Shown here piece by piece: positions 1 to 8,166 of a DNA stretch of 64,000 nucleotides. The DNA comes from Patescibacteria group bacterium (lineage in GTDB: Bacteria > Patescibacteriota > Patescibacteriia > 2-12-FULL-60-25). How positions within the stretch are numbered: position 1 is the first letter of the stretch; every line of letters begins with the position of its first letter. The translations under genes and the position numbers were made by a program. The notes under the pieces were generated by a model. It saw only the letters and a list, made by a program, of their open reading frames with translations, searched no databases and had not been told where the DNA came from. Where the stretch lies: assembly GCA_029210915.1 (NCBI GenBank), contig JARGGJ010000003.1:25171-89170 (forward strand), written 5' to 3'.

Positions 1-311
1 TGCAATTGAACTTTTTTACCCCTGTAAAACTCGTGCATGAATTTCTTTTTAAGATCTTCAATACCCGAACCCGAGTGGCCGATAACAACACCCGGTTTCG
101 CTGTTGTAAGCGTGATTGCCAAAGTGCCTCTTGATCTCTCGATTATTATATTGGCCAACCCGGCATCTTTCAGTTGTTTGCGAAAAAACGCACGAATCTC
201 ATGATCCTGCTCAATTTGCGAGCGATACGTCTGTTTTCGCGCAAACCACTTCGACGGCCATGTTGTGGTCGTTCCGATGCGAAATGCTTTTGGATGAACT
301 TTATGTCCCAT
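1..311 (-). CDS. rpsC: 30S ribosomal protein S3 (uS3), partial
   Basis: N-terminal 103 residues of ribosomal protein S3; the rest runs off the left edge. The protein starts MGHKVHPKAFRIG, the classic S3 opening, and reaches the KH type II domain with its G-rich loop (VVIGHSGSGIEDL). S3 sits at the mRNA entry tunnel of the 30S subunit and contacts mRNA and S10/S14. It is the last visible gene of the S10 cluster, 21 bases after rplV, so co-transcription is likely. No Shine-Dalgarno site is seen before ATG, as for the other ribosomal genes here. Truncation is due only to the window edge. Confidence 0.95.
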   Translation of the reverse strand, partial: MGHKVHPKAFRIGTTTTWPSKWFARKQTYRSQIEQDHEIRAFFRKQLKDAGLANIIIERSRGTLAITLTTAKPGVVIGHSGSGIEDLKKKFMHEFYRGKKVQL

Positions 312-332
312 AGATTATAATTATATTGAAGA

Positions 333-773
333 TTACTCTTGATTCTCAGTTTTTTTAGCTTCTACCTTGGCCTTTGTTGCCGGTTTTACATTTTTTGCAT
401 TGCGAGGCACATATGCTTTTTTAGTCTTCTTTTCCGGTCTTGGCCCGTCGGAAAGTTTCAAAGTGATATGGCTGGTGCGTTTTCTAATAGCGCCCGCTCT
501 TCCGTATGCACGCGGTCTCCATCGTTTTAAAGTCTTTCCGCCATCAACAGTTAAATGTGATATCCAAAGTGTATTTGGATCCAATTTATGATTGTGCTCG
601 GCATTAGCTTTGGCGCTAAGCAAAAGTTTAAGCATGGGCTCGGCCGCAGCTTTATTCAAAAACTTTAGCTGCGTTTCAGCTTCTGCGATTTTCATACGCC
701 TTATAAGCCCGGCTACTAAACGGACTTTTCTTGGTGACATTCGGAGGCGATTTAATTTAGCGATTACTTCCAT
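333..773 (-). CDS. rplV: 50S ribosomal protein L22 (uL22)
   Basis: L22 lines the polypeptide exit tunnel and binds several 23S rRNA domains. The N-terminal core (LNRLRMSPRKVRLVAGLIR) and the later motif RAYGRAGAIRKRTSHI are diagnostic. At 146 residues it is longer than the usual 110 or so; the excess is a C-terminal Lys/Ala-rich tail from about residue 112, probably an rRNA-binding extension. It lies between rpsS (12 bases upstream) and rpsC, the standard S10-operon position. Reading frames on the plus strand over it are shadows. Confidence 0.96.
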   Translation of the reverse strand: MEVIAKLNRLRMSPRKVRLVAGLIRRMKIAEAETQLKFLNKAAAEPMLKLLLSAKANAEHNHKLDPNTLWISHLTVDGGKTLKRWRPRAYGRAGAIRKRTSHITLKLSDGPRPEKKTKKAYVPRNAKNVKPATKAKVEAKKTENQE

Positions 774-785
774 ATATTTATAATA

Positions 786-1073
786 TTATTTTTTACCTTG
801 TTCCATGGTTTTTTGCATCTTACCGCCATGGCGTACAAATTTACGTGTAGGAGAAAACTCACCCAATTTATGGCCAACCATGTTTTCTTGCACGTAAACC
901 GGCAAATGCGCTTTACCGTTGTGAACCCCAAATGTAAAACCAACCATTTCCGGTGTTATTGTTGATGAACGAGACCATGTCTTGATCACAACTTTATCCG
1001 TTTGATTCAGCTTTGCAACTTTGGCAAGCAATTTTGGATCTGTAAACAATCCTTTTTTTAAACTTCTAGACAT
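786..1073 (-). CDS. rpsS: 30S ribosomal protein S19 (uS19)
   Basis: S19 is a head protein of the 30S subunit that works with S13 near the A-site tRNA. It has 95 residues, normal for the family. Diagnostic motifs are [10 protein letters not shown] at the start, [15 protein letters not shown] in the middle and [13 protein letters not shown] near the end. It follows rplB after six bases and precedes rplV, the conserved order of the S10 operon. No separate promoter is visible. Confidence 0.97.
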   Translation of the reverse strand: MSRSLKKGLFTDPKLLAKVAKLNQTDKVVIKTWSRSSTITPEMVGFTFGVHNGKAHLPVYVQENMVGHKLGEFSPTRKFVRHGGKMQKTMEQGKK

Positions 1074-1079
1074 ATTCAG

Positions 1080-1925
1080 TTATTTCTTACGTTTATTGCG
1101 GCGACGCTGCAAAATTAAACTGTCAGATTGGCGATTCTTACGGCGCGTCTTAACACCAAGAGCCGGTTTGCCCCAAGGAGTTTTTGGATGCTTCATACCA
1201 ATAGGATTTTTAGCTTCACCACCACCATGCGGGTGATCTACCGGATTCATAACTTTACCGCGAACAGTTGGCTTAATACCGCGATAACGAGTTCTGCCGG
1301 CTTTACCCCAACGAACCAAACGCCAATCTTGATTTGATACTGTACCTATTGTAGCCATGCACTTACGACTAACGTTTCTGATTTCACCCGATGGCATCTT
1401 TAAAGTGGCATATTTGCCTTCTACTGCCATAAGCTGAATCGATGCGCCGGCACCACGAGCAATCTTGGCTCCGCTGTTTGGTTCCAATTCCACAGCATGC
1501 ACAACCGCACCAAGAGGAATTCTCTCGAGTGGTAAACGATTACCCACCTGCATTTCTACATCCGCAGTTTTTGTGGTTATTATTTTATCACCAACTTTTA
1601 CAGCATCAGGAGCAATTATATACCGCTTAACACCATCCGCATACGCAACAAGAGCGATACGCGCTCCACGATGTGGATCGTATTCTATTGTTTTTATTAC
1701 AGCCGGGATATCGAACTTTTCACGAAGATAATCGATAACACGATATTGTTTTTTATGGCCTCCGCCACGATGGCGAACCGTAATACGTCCAAGGCTGCGT
1801 CCACCTCGTTCTTTCCATGGGCGTGTTAATGATTTCTCCGGTTTTGTTGCCGTGACATCATCAAAACGTTGCACCGATGATTTACGGCGCCCTGGTGTGG
1901 TAGGTTTGTACTTCTTAATCGGCAT
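1080..1925 (-). CDS. rplB: 50S ribosomal protein L2 (uL2)
   Basis: L2 is needed for subunit association and peptidyl transferase function. It has 281 residues, close to the usual 275. The C-terminal motif [13 protein letters not shown], with the functionally important histidine, is intact, and [12 protein letters not shown] marks the RNA-binding OB/SH3 region. Basic residues dominate both ends. It is encoded between rplW (six-base gap) and rpsS in the S10 cluster. Confidence 0.97.
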   Translation of the reverse strand: MPIKKYKPTTPGRRKSSVQRFDDVTATKPEKSLTRPWKERGGRSLGRITVRHRGGGHKKQYRVIDYLREKFDIPAVIKTIEYDPHRGARIALVAYADGVKRYIIAPDAVKVGDKIITTKTADVEMQVGNRLPLERIPLGAVVHAVELEPNSGAKIARGAGASIQLMAVEGKYATLKMPSGEIRNVSRKCMATIGTVSNQDWRLVRWGKAGRTRYRGIKPTVRGKVMNPVDHPHGGGEAKNPIGMKHPKTPWGKPALGVKTRRKNRQSDSLILQRRRNKRKK

Positions 1926-1931
1926 ATATTT

Positions 1932-2405
1932 TTATACTCCTTCGTACAGGTCAATAGTTTGTCCTTTTTTAACTGAAACAAACGCTTTTTTCCATTGATT
2001 TCTTCGGCCTTTTTTAACACCTCTGTAAATCGGCTTACCTTGCCCGCGTGCTGTGCGCACAGCAACAACCTTTACTCCATACAGTTTCTGAACGGCATTT
2101 GCAATTTCAATTTTTTCTGCAGTTACGGGTACATTAAACACATACACGTTTGTCGATGCTAAATTCGCGGCCTTTTCGCTAACTTTTGGAGAAAGCAATA
2201 CACGATACGATTCACCTGCTTGGCCTTTGGCGGCTTTTATAGCCGTTGCTTTTTTAGCCTTAACAGCCGGTGCGTTAGCCTGAGATTCCGGAGTTAAAAT
2301 TTCATCATTAACACCAGCATCCTTTTTTGGCATTGCCTTCTTTGGCTTTTTTGCTTCTTCCGACTTGCTTGTGTCGTCGGATGTTTTTTTAGTAAACAAA
2401 CCCAT
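1932..2405 (-). CDS. rplW: 50S ribosomal protein L23 (uL23) with N-terminal extension
   Basis: L23 sits at the exit of the ribosomal tunnel and is the docking point for SRP and trigger factor. The L23 core starts near residue 65 (VLLSPKVSEKAANL) and includes GVKVVAVRTARGQGKP and KKAFVSVKKGQTI. The first 60 or so residues are a Lys/Ala/Asp-rich extension absent from classical L23 (about 100 residues). The extension could change docking at the exit site, but that is inference. Neighbours are rplD three bases upstream and rplB six bases downstream. Confidence 0.93.
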   Translation of the reverse strand: MGLFTKKTSDDTSKSEEAKKPKKAMPKKDAGVNDEILTPESQANAPAVKAKKATAIKAAKGQAGESYRVLLSPKVSEKAANLASTNVYVFNVPVTAEKIEIANAVQKLYGVKVVAVRTARGQGKPIYRGVKKGRRNQWKKAFVSVKKGQTIDLYEGV

Positions 2406-2408
2406 AGA

Positions 2409-3035
2409 TTATTTATATAATGATTCAAAAGCCTCTACAGCATCCTTTTCGAATAAAATTGTTGGGAATTTAATCATATCAGCCACGTGCAATGCATTAA
2501 CGGTTGTTAATTGCACATTCGGTAAATTCTTAACCATACGCAACAAAGTGGGATTTGATTTGGCTGTAACAACCATAGTTCTGCGCCCAACCGGAAGTTG
2601 TTTAAACCATTTTGCTGCAACTGCTGTTTTTGGTGTTTCTATGGGCAATACATCTATCAATAGCAACTGTTCGTGATTTACCTTGTCTGAAAGCACCATA
2701 AACAAAACCTTCTGCTTTGTTTTACGGTTAATTTTAACTGAAAAATTTCTGTTACCGCGAGGGCCAAAAGTAACGCCTCCACCCTTCCAAATAGGTGAAC
2801 GTGTGGATCCATGGCGAGCTCTTCCGGTGCCTTTTTGTTTCCATGGCTTTTTCCCACCGCCGGATACTTCTCCGCGGGTTTTTGTATTTGCAACGGCGTT
2901 TCTGCTGTTAGCCTCCTGAGCTACAACAACTTCGTGGACTAAGGCATTTTTTGGTTTAACTCCAAAATGATTATCGGATAATTCCGCCTGTCCCACAACA
3001 TCACCATTTACATTGTAAATTTTTACAGATGGCAT
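2409..3035 (-). CDS. rplD: 50S ribosomal protein L4 (uL4)
   Basis: L4 forms part of the exit-tunnel constriction; in E. coli it also represses its own S10 operon. It has 208 residues, normal size. The conserved loop motif KKPWKQKGTGRARHGSTRSP is present at about residues 62-81, followed by the globular domain with VLPIETPKTA. It is one base after rplC, implying translational coupling. Whether the autogenous regulation known from enterobacteria occurs here cannot be told; no S10-leader-like hairpin was recognised upstream. Confidence 0.96.
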   Translation of the reverse strand: MPSVKIYNVNGDVVGQAELSDNHFGVKPKNALVHEVVVAQEANSRNAVANTKTRGEVSGGGKKPWKQKGTGRARHGSTRSPIWKGGGVTFGPRGNRNFSVKINRKTKQKVLFMVLSDKVNHEQLLLIDVLPIETPKTAVAAKWFKQLPVGRRTMVVTAKSNPTLLRMVKNLPNVQLTTVNALHVADMIKFPTILFEKDAVEAFESLYK

Positions 3036-3036
3036 A

Positions 3037-3639
3037 TTAGACGGTTTTTATCTTAAGAATAGAATTGCGAGCGCCCGGTACGGCACCTTTAATTGCCAAA
3101 ATTCCCCCATCACGTACTTCTACAATTTGTAAATTTTTAACTGTAACCTGCGCATCTCCCATGTGGCCCGCCATGCGCTGGCCTTTAAAAACTTTTTGTA
3201 CACCGCCCGAACCAATGGATCCAGGCATGCGCAACTGATCTTTATGACCATGAGATGCCGGCCCGCCTTTAAAACCATGGCGCTTTACAACACCCGCAAA
3301 ACCACGGCCTTTCGATGTGCCGGTTACGTTAATGGTTTCACCTTTCTCAAATTGAGCTGCCTCAATAACATCTCCGCGTTTTAATTCACCTGGTTCTTCC
3401 AACCTAAACTCTTGTAAAACACGAACTTTAGGCAATTCGTTTAGATGCCCCTCGAGCGGCTTATTCAAACGTTTTGCATTCAAAAAGCCAACTTGGACAG
3501 CCGTGTAGCCATCCTTTTCTTGCCCCTTTACTTGTGTCACAATGCATGGTCCTGCCTGAACAAGTGTAACCGGTACAACATGTCCGTTAGACGCATATAC
3601 TTGCGACATTTCTAGTTTTTTTGCGAGAATAAATTTCAT
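3037..3639 (-). CDS. rplC: 50S ribosomal protein L3 (uL3)
   Basis: L3 initiates 50S assembly and reaches the peptidyl transferase centre. It has 200 residues, normal. The key motif GFKGGPASHGHKDQLRMPGS is at about residues 122-141, and the C-terminal PGARNSILKI is typical. It starts the rplC-rplD-rplW-rplB-rpsS-rplV-rpsC run. A 485-base gap with its own candidate promoter separates it from rpsJ, which normally lies directly before it. Confidence 0.97.
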   Translation of the reverse strand: MKFILAKKLEMSQVYASNGHVVPVTLVQAGPCIVTQVKGQEKDGYTAVQVGFLNAKRLNKPLEGHLNELPKVRVLQEFRLEEPGELKRGDVIEAAQFEKGETINVTGTSKGRGFAGVVKRHGFKGGPASHGHKDQLRMPGSIGSGGVQKVFKGQRMAGHMGDAQVTVKNLQIVEVRDGGILAIKGAVPGARNSILKIKTV

Positions 3640-4124
3640 ATCTTTTTCGTCTATGATTGACGTACCGGCTCAACTGATTGGTTAATGAGTTTTAATTAGA
3701 GTACTCAATGACATCAGATGGTGCTTAAAACACAAAAGCCAGAAACATATAACCATCGTTTCCGTATTTACGGAGTCACCCTCGAAGTTCGTCGAGCTGA
3801 GCTCGATTCGTTGTTCGAAATTCGAAGTTCGATAGTTAGTTGTTCCTGACCTCTGAGCGATTCTATAATTGCAGAGGAATTGTTGTAATACCTATAAACT
3901 TAAGCCTTTTGGCAAATTAATGGATTACCCACTTAGTGACTCGCTGCAGGGAGGTTATGTCCATAGGTATACATTCGCTATGTACACTTGCTTCTCATCA
4001 TCTTGCTACATGTTACATGTTACAAGTTACATGACTAAGGCGGACAACTTTCTCCTTGGGAGTATTAATGGGGGTACGATTTTTATGTTCTTTTTATTGA
4101 CTCTCTTACTTGCGTGGGTTGATC
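3640..4124. other. Long gap between rpsJ and rplC, no gene
   Basis: These 485 bases split the S10 cluster. They hold a candidate minus-strand promoter at 3860-3888 and a copy of the GTTCGTCGAGC...GCTCGATTCG intergenic word at about 3788-3811, followed by TTCGAAATTCGAAGTTCG repeats. A plus-strand reading frame at 3869-4168 has no start signal or family resemblance. I see no recognisable leader of the enterobacterial S10 type. Confidence 0.6.
3860..3888 (-). promoter_or_regulatory. Candidate promoter for rplC operon
   Basis: On the minus strand TTACAA (3883-3888) and TAGAAT (3860-3865) are separated by 17 bases. This would give rplC and downstream ribosomal genes a transcript independent of tuf-rpsJ, with a leader of about 210 bases. 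The boxes are moderate matches only. Confidence 0.4.
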
Positions 4125-4472
4125 TTATGACATTTTTATCTCTACGTCAACACCGGAAGGAAGATTAAGAGAAGTAAGCGCCTCGATAGTCTTTGCACTT
4201 GCCTCTACTATATCGACAATTCGTTTATGAATGCGCATCTCGAATTGCTCACGGGCATTCTTATAAACAAACGTTGAACGATTAACTGTCCACTTGCGTT
4301 TCTCGGTCGGTAAAGGGACAGGACCAATCACCTGCGCACCTGTTCGGATTGCGGTTTCGATTATCGTATGTGTCGCTTGATCAATAATCTTATGATCATA
4401 TGCACGAATCTTAATGCGGATTCGTGTACCGGCTTCTTTCGCGACTTTATTCGATGTTGCAGCTTGTGCCAT
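4125..4472 (-). CDS. rpsJ: 30S ribosomal protein S10 (uS10)
   Basis: S10 is a 30S head protein and, as NusE, a partner of NusB in antitermination. It has 115 residues, slightly longer than the usual 102 because of an N-terminal extension. Motifs IRIKIRAYDHKIIDQ and VIGPVPLPTEKRKWTVNRS are diagnostic. It lies 87 bases downstream of tuf, the ancestral tuf-rpsJ order, but is separated from rplC by a 485-base gap. A nusB gene is also present in this window (20638). Confidence 0.97.
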   Translation of the reverse strand: MAQAATSNKVAKEAGTRIRIKIRAYDHKIIDQATHTIIETAIRTGAQVIGPVPLPTEKRKWTVNRSTFVYKNAREQFEMRIHKRIVDIVEASAKTIEALTSLNLPSGVDVEIKMS

Positions 4473-4559
4473 GATTGTTCCCGTCCCCCCGACCTTTCCG
4501 AGAGATCCTTTTACGGATCAATCGGAGGTCGAAGTAGACATTTTCAAATTTTTAAATAA

Positions 4560-5750
4560 TTACTTGATAATACTTGTTACCACACCCGCACCAACCGTTC
4601 TGCCGCCTTCGCGGATAGCGAAACGCATTTGCTCTTCCATGGCAACAGGTGAAATAAGTTTAACGTTGATCTTAACTTCATCACCCGGCTGAACCATAGC
4701 CACGCCCTCTGCCAAAGTTACCTCACCGGTAACATCTGTTGTGCGGATATAAAACTGTGGCTTGTAACCTGATACGAATGGTTTGTGGCGACCGCCTTCT
4801 TCTTTTGTTAAAGCATAAATCTGTGCTTCAAATTCTGTGTGAGGTTTGATTGAACCCGGCTTTGCTAAAACCATACCACGTTCTACCTCTTCTTTGCGAA
4901 TACCGCGAAGAAGCAAACCTGCGTTATCACCGGCACGTCCTTCTTGAAGTGATTTATTAAACATTTCAACACCCGTTACAACTGTTTTGCGAGTTTCGCC
5001 CAAACCAACCATTTCCACTTCTTCGTTAACTTTGATCATACCGCGTTCGATACGACCCGTAACAACAGTACCACGGCCTTCGATGGAGAAAACATCTTCA
5101 ATCGGCATCAAGAAATCTTTCTCAGTCTCACGAACAGGCTCCGGAATATATGTATCCAAAGCAGCCATAAGATCCAAAACCGGCTTGGAAGCCTCTGGGT
5201 CTGATGCGTTCTCTAATGCTTTAAGAGCCGATCCGCGGATAACAGGTGCGTTATCACCATCAAATTCGTATTTCTTAAGCAATTCACGAACCTCTTCTTC
5301 AACAAGGTCAATAAGCTCTGCGTCATCAACCATGTCAACTTTATTCAAAAACACGACAATGCTCGGTACGCCAACCTGCTTTGCAAGCAAGATGTGTTCG
5401 CGAGTTTGAGGCATTGGGCCGTCTGTAGCCGCAACCACCAAAATAGCACCGTCCATTTGGGCAGCACCGGTGATCATGTTCTTAATGTAGTCAGCGTGTC
5501 CGGGGCAGTCTACGTGAGCATAGTGGCGGTTAGCCGTCTCATACTCAACGTGAGCTGTAGCGATAGTAATACCGCGATTCTTGGACTCGGGTGCCTTATC
5601 TAGTGCATCCACGCGCTTTTCATCGGCTGTAAAGCCATTAGCGGCCAGCACTTTTAAAATTGCTGCCGTTAGCGTGGTCTTGCCATGGTCAACGTGACCG
5701 ATGGTTCCAACGTTCACGTGTGGCTTATTGCGTTCAAATGATTCCGCCAT
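4560..5750 (-). CDS. tuf: Elongation factor Tu
   Basis: EF-Tu delivers aminoacyl-tRNA to the ribosome as a GTP complex. It has 396 residues, normal length. The G domain shows the P-loop GHVDHGKTT, the [12 protein letters not shown] switch II region with its catalytic His, and NKVDM. Domains 2 and 3 follow, ending in [11 protein letters not shown]. It has its own strong promoter at 5855-5883 and a leader hairpin at 5798-5813, and precedes rpsJ. No Shine-Dalgarno site is seen. Confidence 0.99.
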   Translation of the reverse strand: MAESFERNKPHVNVGTIGHVDHGKTTLTAAILKVLAANGFTADEKRVDALDKAPESKNRGITIATAHVEYETANRHYAHVDCPGHADYIKNMITGAAQMDGAILVVAATDGPMPQTREHILLAKQVGVPSIVVFLNKVDMVDDAELIDLVEEEVRELLKKYEFDGDNAPVIRGSALKALENASDPEASKPVLDLMAALDTYIPEPVRETEKDFLMPIEDVFSIEGRGTVVTGRIERGMIKVNEEVEMVGLGETRKTVVTGVEMFNKSLQEGRAGDNAGLLLRGIRKEEVERGMVLAKPGSIKPHTEFEAQIYALTKEEGGRHKPFVSGYKPQFYIRTTDVTGEVTLAEGVAMVQPGDEVKINVKLISPVAMEEQMRFAIREGGRTVGAGVVTSIIK

Positions 5751-5797
5751 ACAAAGTTATTGTGTAGATGCGTTCTACCCGGATTCAGATGCCGAGC

Positions 5798-5813
5798 CCT
5801 CGGTTAACCGAGG
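5798..5813 (-). promoter_or_regulatory. Palindromic leader hairpin of tuf
   Basis: CCTCGGTTAACCGAGG is a perfect 16-base palindrome in the 5' leader of tuf, about 50 bases before ATG. It has no T-run, so it is not an obvious terminator; mRNA stabilisation or regulation is possible but unproven. Confidence 0.4.
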
Positions 5814-5854
5814 TGACGCGATTAAGATAATTAAAGGTTAAATAAGCAAAAAAG

Positions 5855-5883
5855 ACTATAACATTTCCTATAAAATAACGCAA
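5855..5883 (-). promoter_or_regulatory. tuf promoter
   Basis: Minus-strand TTGCGT (5878-5883) and TATAGT (5855-5860) with a 17-base spacer. It lies in the 137-base gap between the upstream acidic-protein gene and tuf, and gives a leader of roughly 100 bases. Confidence 0.65.
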
Positions 5884-5887
5884 GAGA

Positions 5888-6511
5888 TTAACTTCCGACT
5901 TCCTCATCATCAACCGGCTCAAAATAGAACCTATCCTCTACTGCCATTTCTTCGCTAATCTTAGATGATTTTGAGGTTCTCTCACTCTCAACTTCCTTCA
6001 CTTCCGCGCCCATTTCCGTTTCACCGATTTCGGGTATATCCATTGGTGATAACTCTTCCGATCCCAAACTGTCCTCGAATTCAAATGCCGGAGCGGCCTT
6101 TTCATCCGGCTCATCAAGCCCAAATCCATTCCAACCCCAGCCCTCTTGATCCAACTTTTTCACAATCTCACTGTCCGAATAACCTTCCGAGCGCTTCTTG
6201 CGATATTGATTCATGTACTCGGCTTCGTTCCAGCTGTCATTTTCATCATCACCATCATCAAACTTTATCTCGGAAATTTGATCCGATTCCTCATCTATAT
6301 CCAAGTCTTCGAGATACTTTGATGCATCAAAATCTTCCTCAAAATCATCTTCATCAATCATCTCAAAACCCCGATCATCATCGATCAAAGCTTCATAGAT
6401 ATCGAGCGGCAAAACAACCTGAGGCCTCTTGCCGTTCTCATCTGCGATTATAACCGGCGCACCAACTTTGCGCGCAGTTCTAAATATACGTTTCCATGAC
6501 ATAATGCCCAT
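5888..6511 (-). CDS. Acidic protein with Phd-like N-terminus, unknown function
   Basis: Not recognised with confidence. The 207-residue protein starts with a short basic stretch (SWKRIFRTARK), then APVIIADENGKRPQVVLP LDIYEAL, which recalls the N-terminal strand-helix of Phd/YefM antitoxins. From about residue 45 on it is extremely acidic (Asp/Glu runs) and probably disordered, with a short motif EGYSDSEIVKKLDQEGWGW near the middle. Start could also be the ATG three codons later (MSWKRIF). No toxin gene is adjacent. It lies directly before the tuf promoter. The resemblance to Phd is by eye only. Confidence 0.7.
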   Translation of the reverse strand: MGIMSWKRIFRTARKVGAPVIIADENGKRPQVVLPLDIYEALIDDDRGFEMIDEDDFEEDFDASKYLEDLDIDEESDQISEIKFDDGDDENDSWNEAEYMNQYRKKRSEGYSDSEIVKKLDQEGWGWNGFGLDEPDEKAAPAFEFEDSLGSEELSPMDIPEIGETEMGAEVKEVESERTSKSSKISEEMAVEDRFYFEPVDDEEVGS

Positions 6512-6633
6512 AGTTCACCACGCCAACAACTTTTCATCAAGGGGCTAACTTACCCGATAGCTGATAGCGGATAGCTAATAGCTAAAAACCAGCCAACCGA
6601 CAAGCGGTTTTGACGATAAATCATCCGAGAGAA

Positions 6634-6663
6634 TTGACCCTTTCTTCGTTATATGCTTATATA
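6634..6663 (+). promoter_or_regulatory. Promoter of the 70-residue orphan gene
   Basis: TTGACC (6634-6639) and TATATA (6658-6663) with an 18-base spacer, about 35 bases before the Shine-Dalgarno site of the gene at 6698. Confidence 0.55.
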
Positions 6664-6697
6664 ATCTCGCAAATCACAAAAACCAAAGGGAGAAAAA

Positions 6698-6910
6698 ATG
6701 CCAACAAAATGCAAAATCTTCACCGTTTCACATGGAGACGCTACCCAAGCCAAATGCAAGGGAGAACATTTGATCAGCCAATGCCTCGAACAACAAGTAA
6801 ACGAATGGATGAGCGAAAGAAACGGACTGACTATTTACAAAATGCAACTCAATATCGATAACGTTGGTTCCAAAACAATAACCCTCGTTCTCCTCTACGA
6901 TACATATTGA
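6698..6910 (+). CDS. Small orphan protein, unknown function
   Basis: A 70-residue protein I do not recognise (starts MPTKCKIFTVSHGDATQ). It is supported as a gene by a complete expression unit: a sigma70-type promoter, a good Shine-Dalgarno site AAAGGGAG eight bases before ATG, and a hairpin terminator right after the stop. The C-terminal half (YKMQLNIDNVGSKTITLVLL) looks like beta strands. It lies on the opposite strand to the ribosomal genes, between fusA and tuf, and does not resemble its neighbour at 7049. Confidence 0.7.
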   Translation: MPTKCKIFTVSHGDATQAKCKGEHLISQCLEQQVNEWMSERNGLTIYKMQLNIDNVGSKTITLVLLYDTY

Positions 6911-6923
6911 CACCTAACTCTAC

Positions 6924-6950
6924 ACCCTCCCTTTTTCGAGGGTTCTTTTT
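6924..6950 (+). terminator. Terminator after the 70-residue orphan
   Basis: Stem ACCCTC/GAGGGT (6924-6929 with 6938-6943) followed by TCTTTTT. Confidence 0.75.
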
Positions 6951-6997
6951 ATTAAAAAATCAGATACAATGGTTGACAAAAGGCTAAATATCTGTTT

Positions 6998-7006
6998 TGT
7001 TATAAT
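6998..7006 (+). promoter_or_regulatory. Extended -10 promoter for the gene at 7049
   Basis: TGTTATAAT is a perfect extended -10 element. A TTGACA lies at 6973-6978 but its 22-base spacing is too long to pair normally, so the extended -10 is the likely determinant. Confidence 0.55.
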
Positions 7007-7048
7007 ACGAAAGTAATTGTACTTTCACAAAAGAAAGAGGTGAACGCA

Positions 7049-7987
7049 ATGGGCCGTCGTACTCAAAAACTACATGACGGTAACAAAATCTACATCAAGC
7101 ACCATGCGATGCAACGCCGTTTGGAAGCGGATGGCCATGATACGTCATTCATATTCACTGGAAATACGGATCCAATAGATAAGGCAAGACGCGCAGCTGT
7201 TTGCGTTATGATGCTAAGAGAATTAAGCGACTCCCAATTAATCAGCTATCAACAAACTCAAATCTTTAGGCACCCGGGCCGTTACAGAACCGCGGATGAT
7301 GCCCTGTACTACCTGACTGATGATTTCAATTTCTGCTACGTTGTAAAAAATAATAATGTTATTACGGTGATTCCTGTCAGCGAAAATCAGTATCAAACTT
7401 TGATGCGGATGTTGGAAGAAGATACCGAGGAACCGCAGACAAGCACCGATACCCCACCCGTGTCGCAAGTTAAAGAAATCGAACCCAATCTCGAAGTCCA
7501 AAAACTGAAAGATTTAAATCCCGTATTGCAAAACGAGATGGGCAAACTTTGGATGATTATTGGGCTCGATAGCACCCAGCCGGTTATTTCGGCAGACAAA
7601 TTAAAAAAATTATTCAACATGTTTTTTGAAATTTTTGATTTTGATTGCTTCCGCGTTGTATACAATGAACGCGTAACTCACTTGCACAGAGGTGAAAATA
7701 CTTTAGCCGCATTAAATGGCAGGTACAATCATGTCCCCGCATATTGGATAGATTTATCATGCGGTACCTCTCAACGGCAACTGCTCGAAAGCGGTAGCAT
7801 GAGTTGCCCAACAATTATTATCACAAACGCCATAACCGCGCGCGACATCTGCACAATGCTTAACAATACCCAAAAAGAAATCCGCATACCCGCGTCATTT
7901 CCCTGGATTGCATACTTTGCACACTCCGCAAAAACCATGGTGGAAGGAGCCATTCCGCTCGGCAAGAAATTCAATTTTGCCGCCTAA
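7049..7987 (+). CDS. Orphan protein of 312 residues, unknown function
   Basis: Not recognised. ATG at 7049 is chosen over the in-frame GTG at 7040 because the Shine-Dalgarno AGAAAGAGG ends eight bases before it. The N-terminus (MGRRTQKLHDGNKIYIKHHA) is basic. Residues about 50-115 carry a helix-rich block ending in strands (FCYVVKNNNVITVIPV). A Glu/Pro/Thr-rich linker separates this from a second domain (about 165-312) containing ITNAITARDICTML. No signal peptide or membrane segment. It has its own promoter and terminator and stands inside the ribosomal region on the opposite strand. Confidence 0.75.
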   Translation: MGRRTQKLHDGNKIYIKHHAMQRRLEADGHDTSFIFTGNTDPIDKARRAAVCVMMLRELSDSQLISYQQTQIFRHPGRYRTADDALYYLTDDFNFCYVVKNNNVITVIPVSENQYQTLMRMLEEDTEEPQTSTDTPPVSQVKEIEPNLEVQKLKDLNPVLQNEMGKLWMIIGLDSTQPVISADKLKKLFNMFFEIFDFDCFRVVYNERVTHLHRGENTLAALNGRYNHVPAYWIDLSCGTSQRQLLESGSMSCPTIIITNAITARDICTMLNNTQKEIRIPASFPWIAYFAHSAKTMVEGAIPLGKKFNFAA

Positions 7988-7989
7988 CC

Positions 7990-8017
7990 GAACCTCACGT
8001 TGAGGTTCTTTTTTTTT
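7990..8017 (+). terminator. Terminator after the 312-residue orphan
   Basis: Perfect 8-bp stem GAACCTCA/TGAGGTTC with loop CGT, then a run of T. Confidence 0.85.
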
Positions 8018-8166
8018 ACCTTGATTTTCAGGATTACGAACCGATTAACAGGATTGTTATTTATTATTTGTAAATTATTATTTAAAAAGAAAGAGCCCCG
8101 GTTTCCCAAGGCTCTTCTAACTTTCTCGATGTTCGAAATTCGAAATACGAAATTCGATTTTTAATT

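Noticed and set aside
3869..4168. Plus-strand reading frame of 99 residues in the rpsJ-rplC gap
   Set aside because: No Shine-Dalgarno, no promoter, hydrophobic low-complexity content and overlap with rpsJ.
5965..6453. Plus-strand frame of 162 residues opposite the acidic protein
   Set aside because: His/Pro/Ser-rich antisense of an Asp/Glu-rich gene; a shadow.
6973..6978. TTGACA as -35 for the gene at 7049
   Set aside because: Spacing to TATAAT is 22 bases; the extended -10 explains the promoter better.
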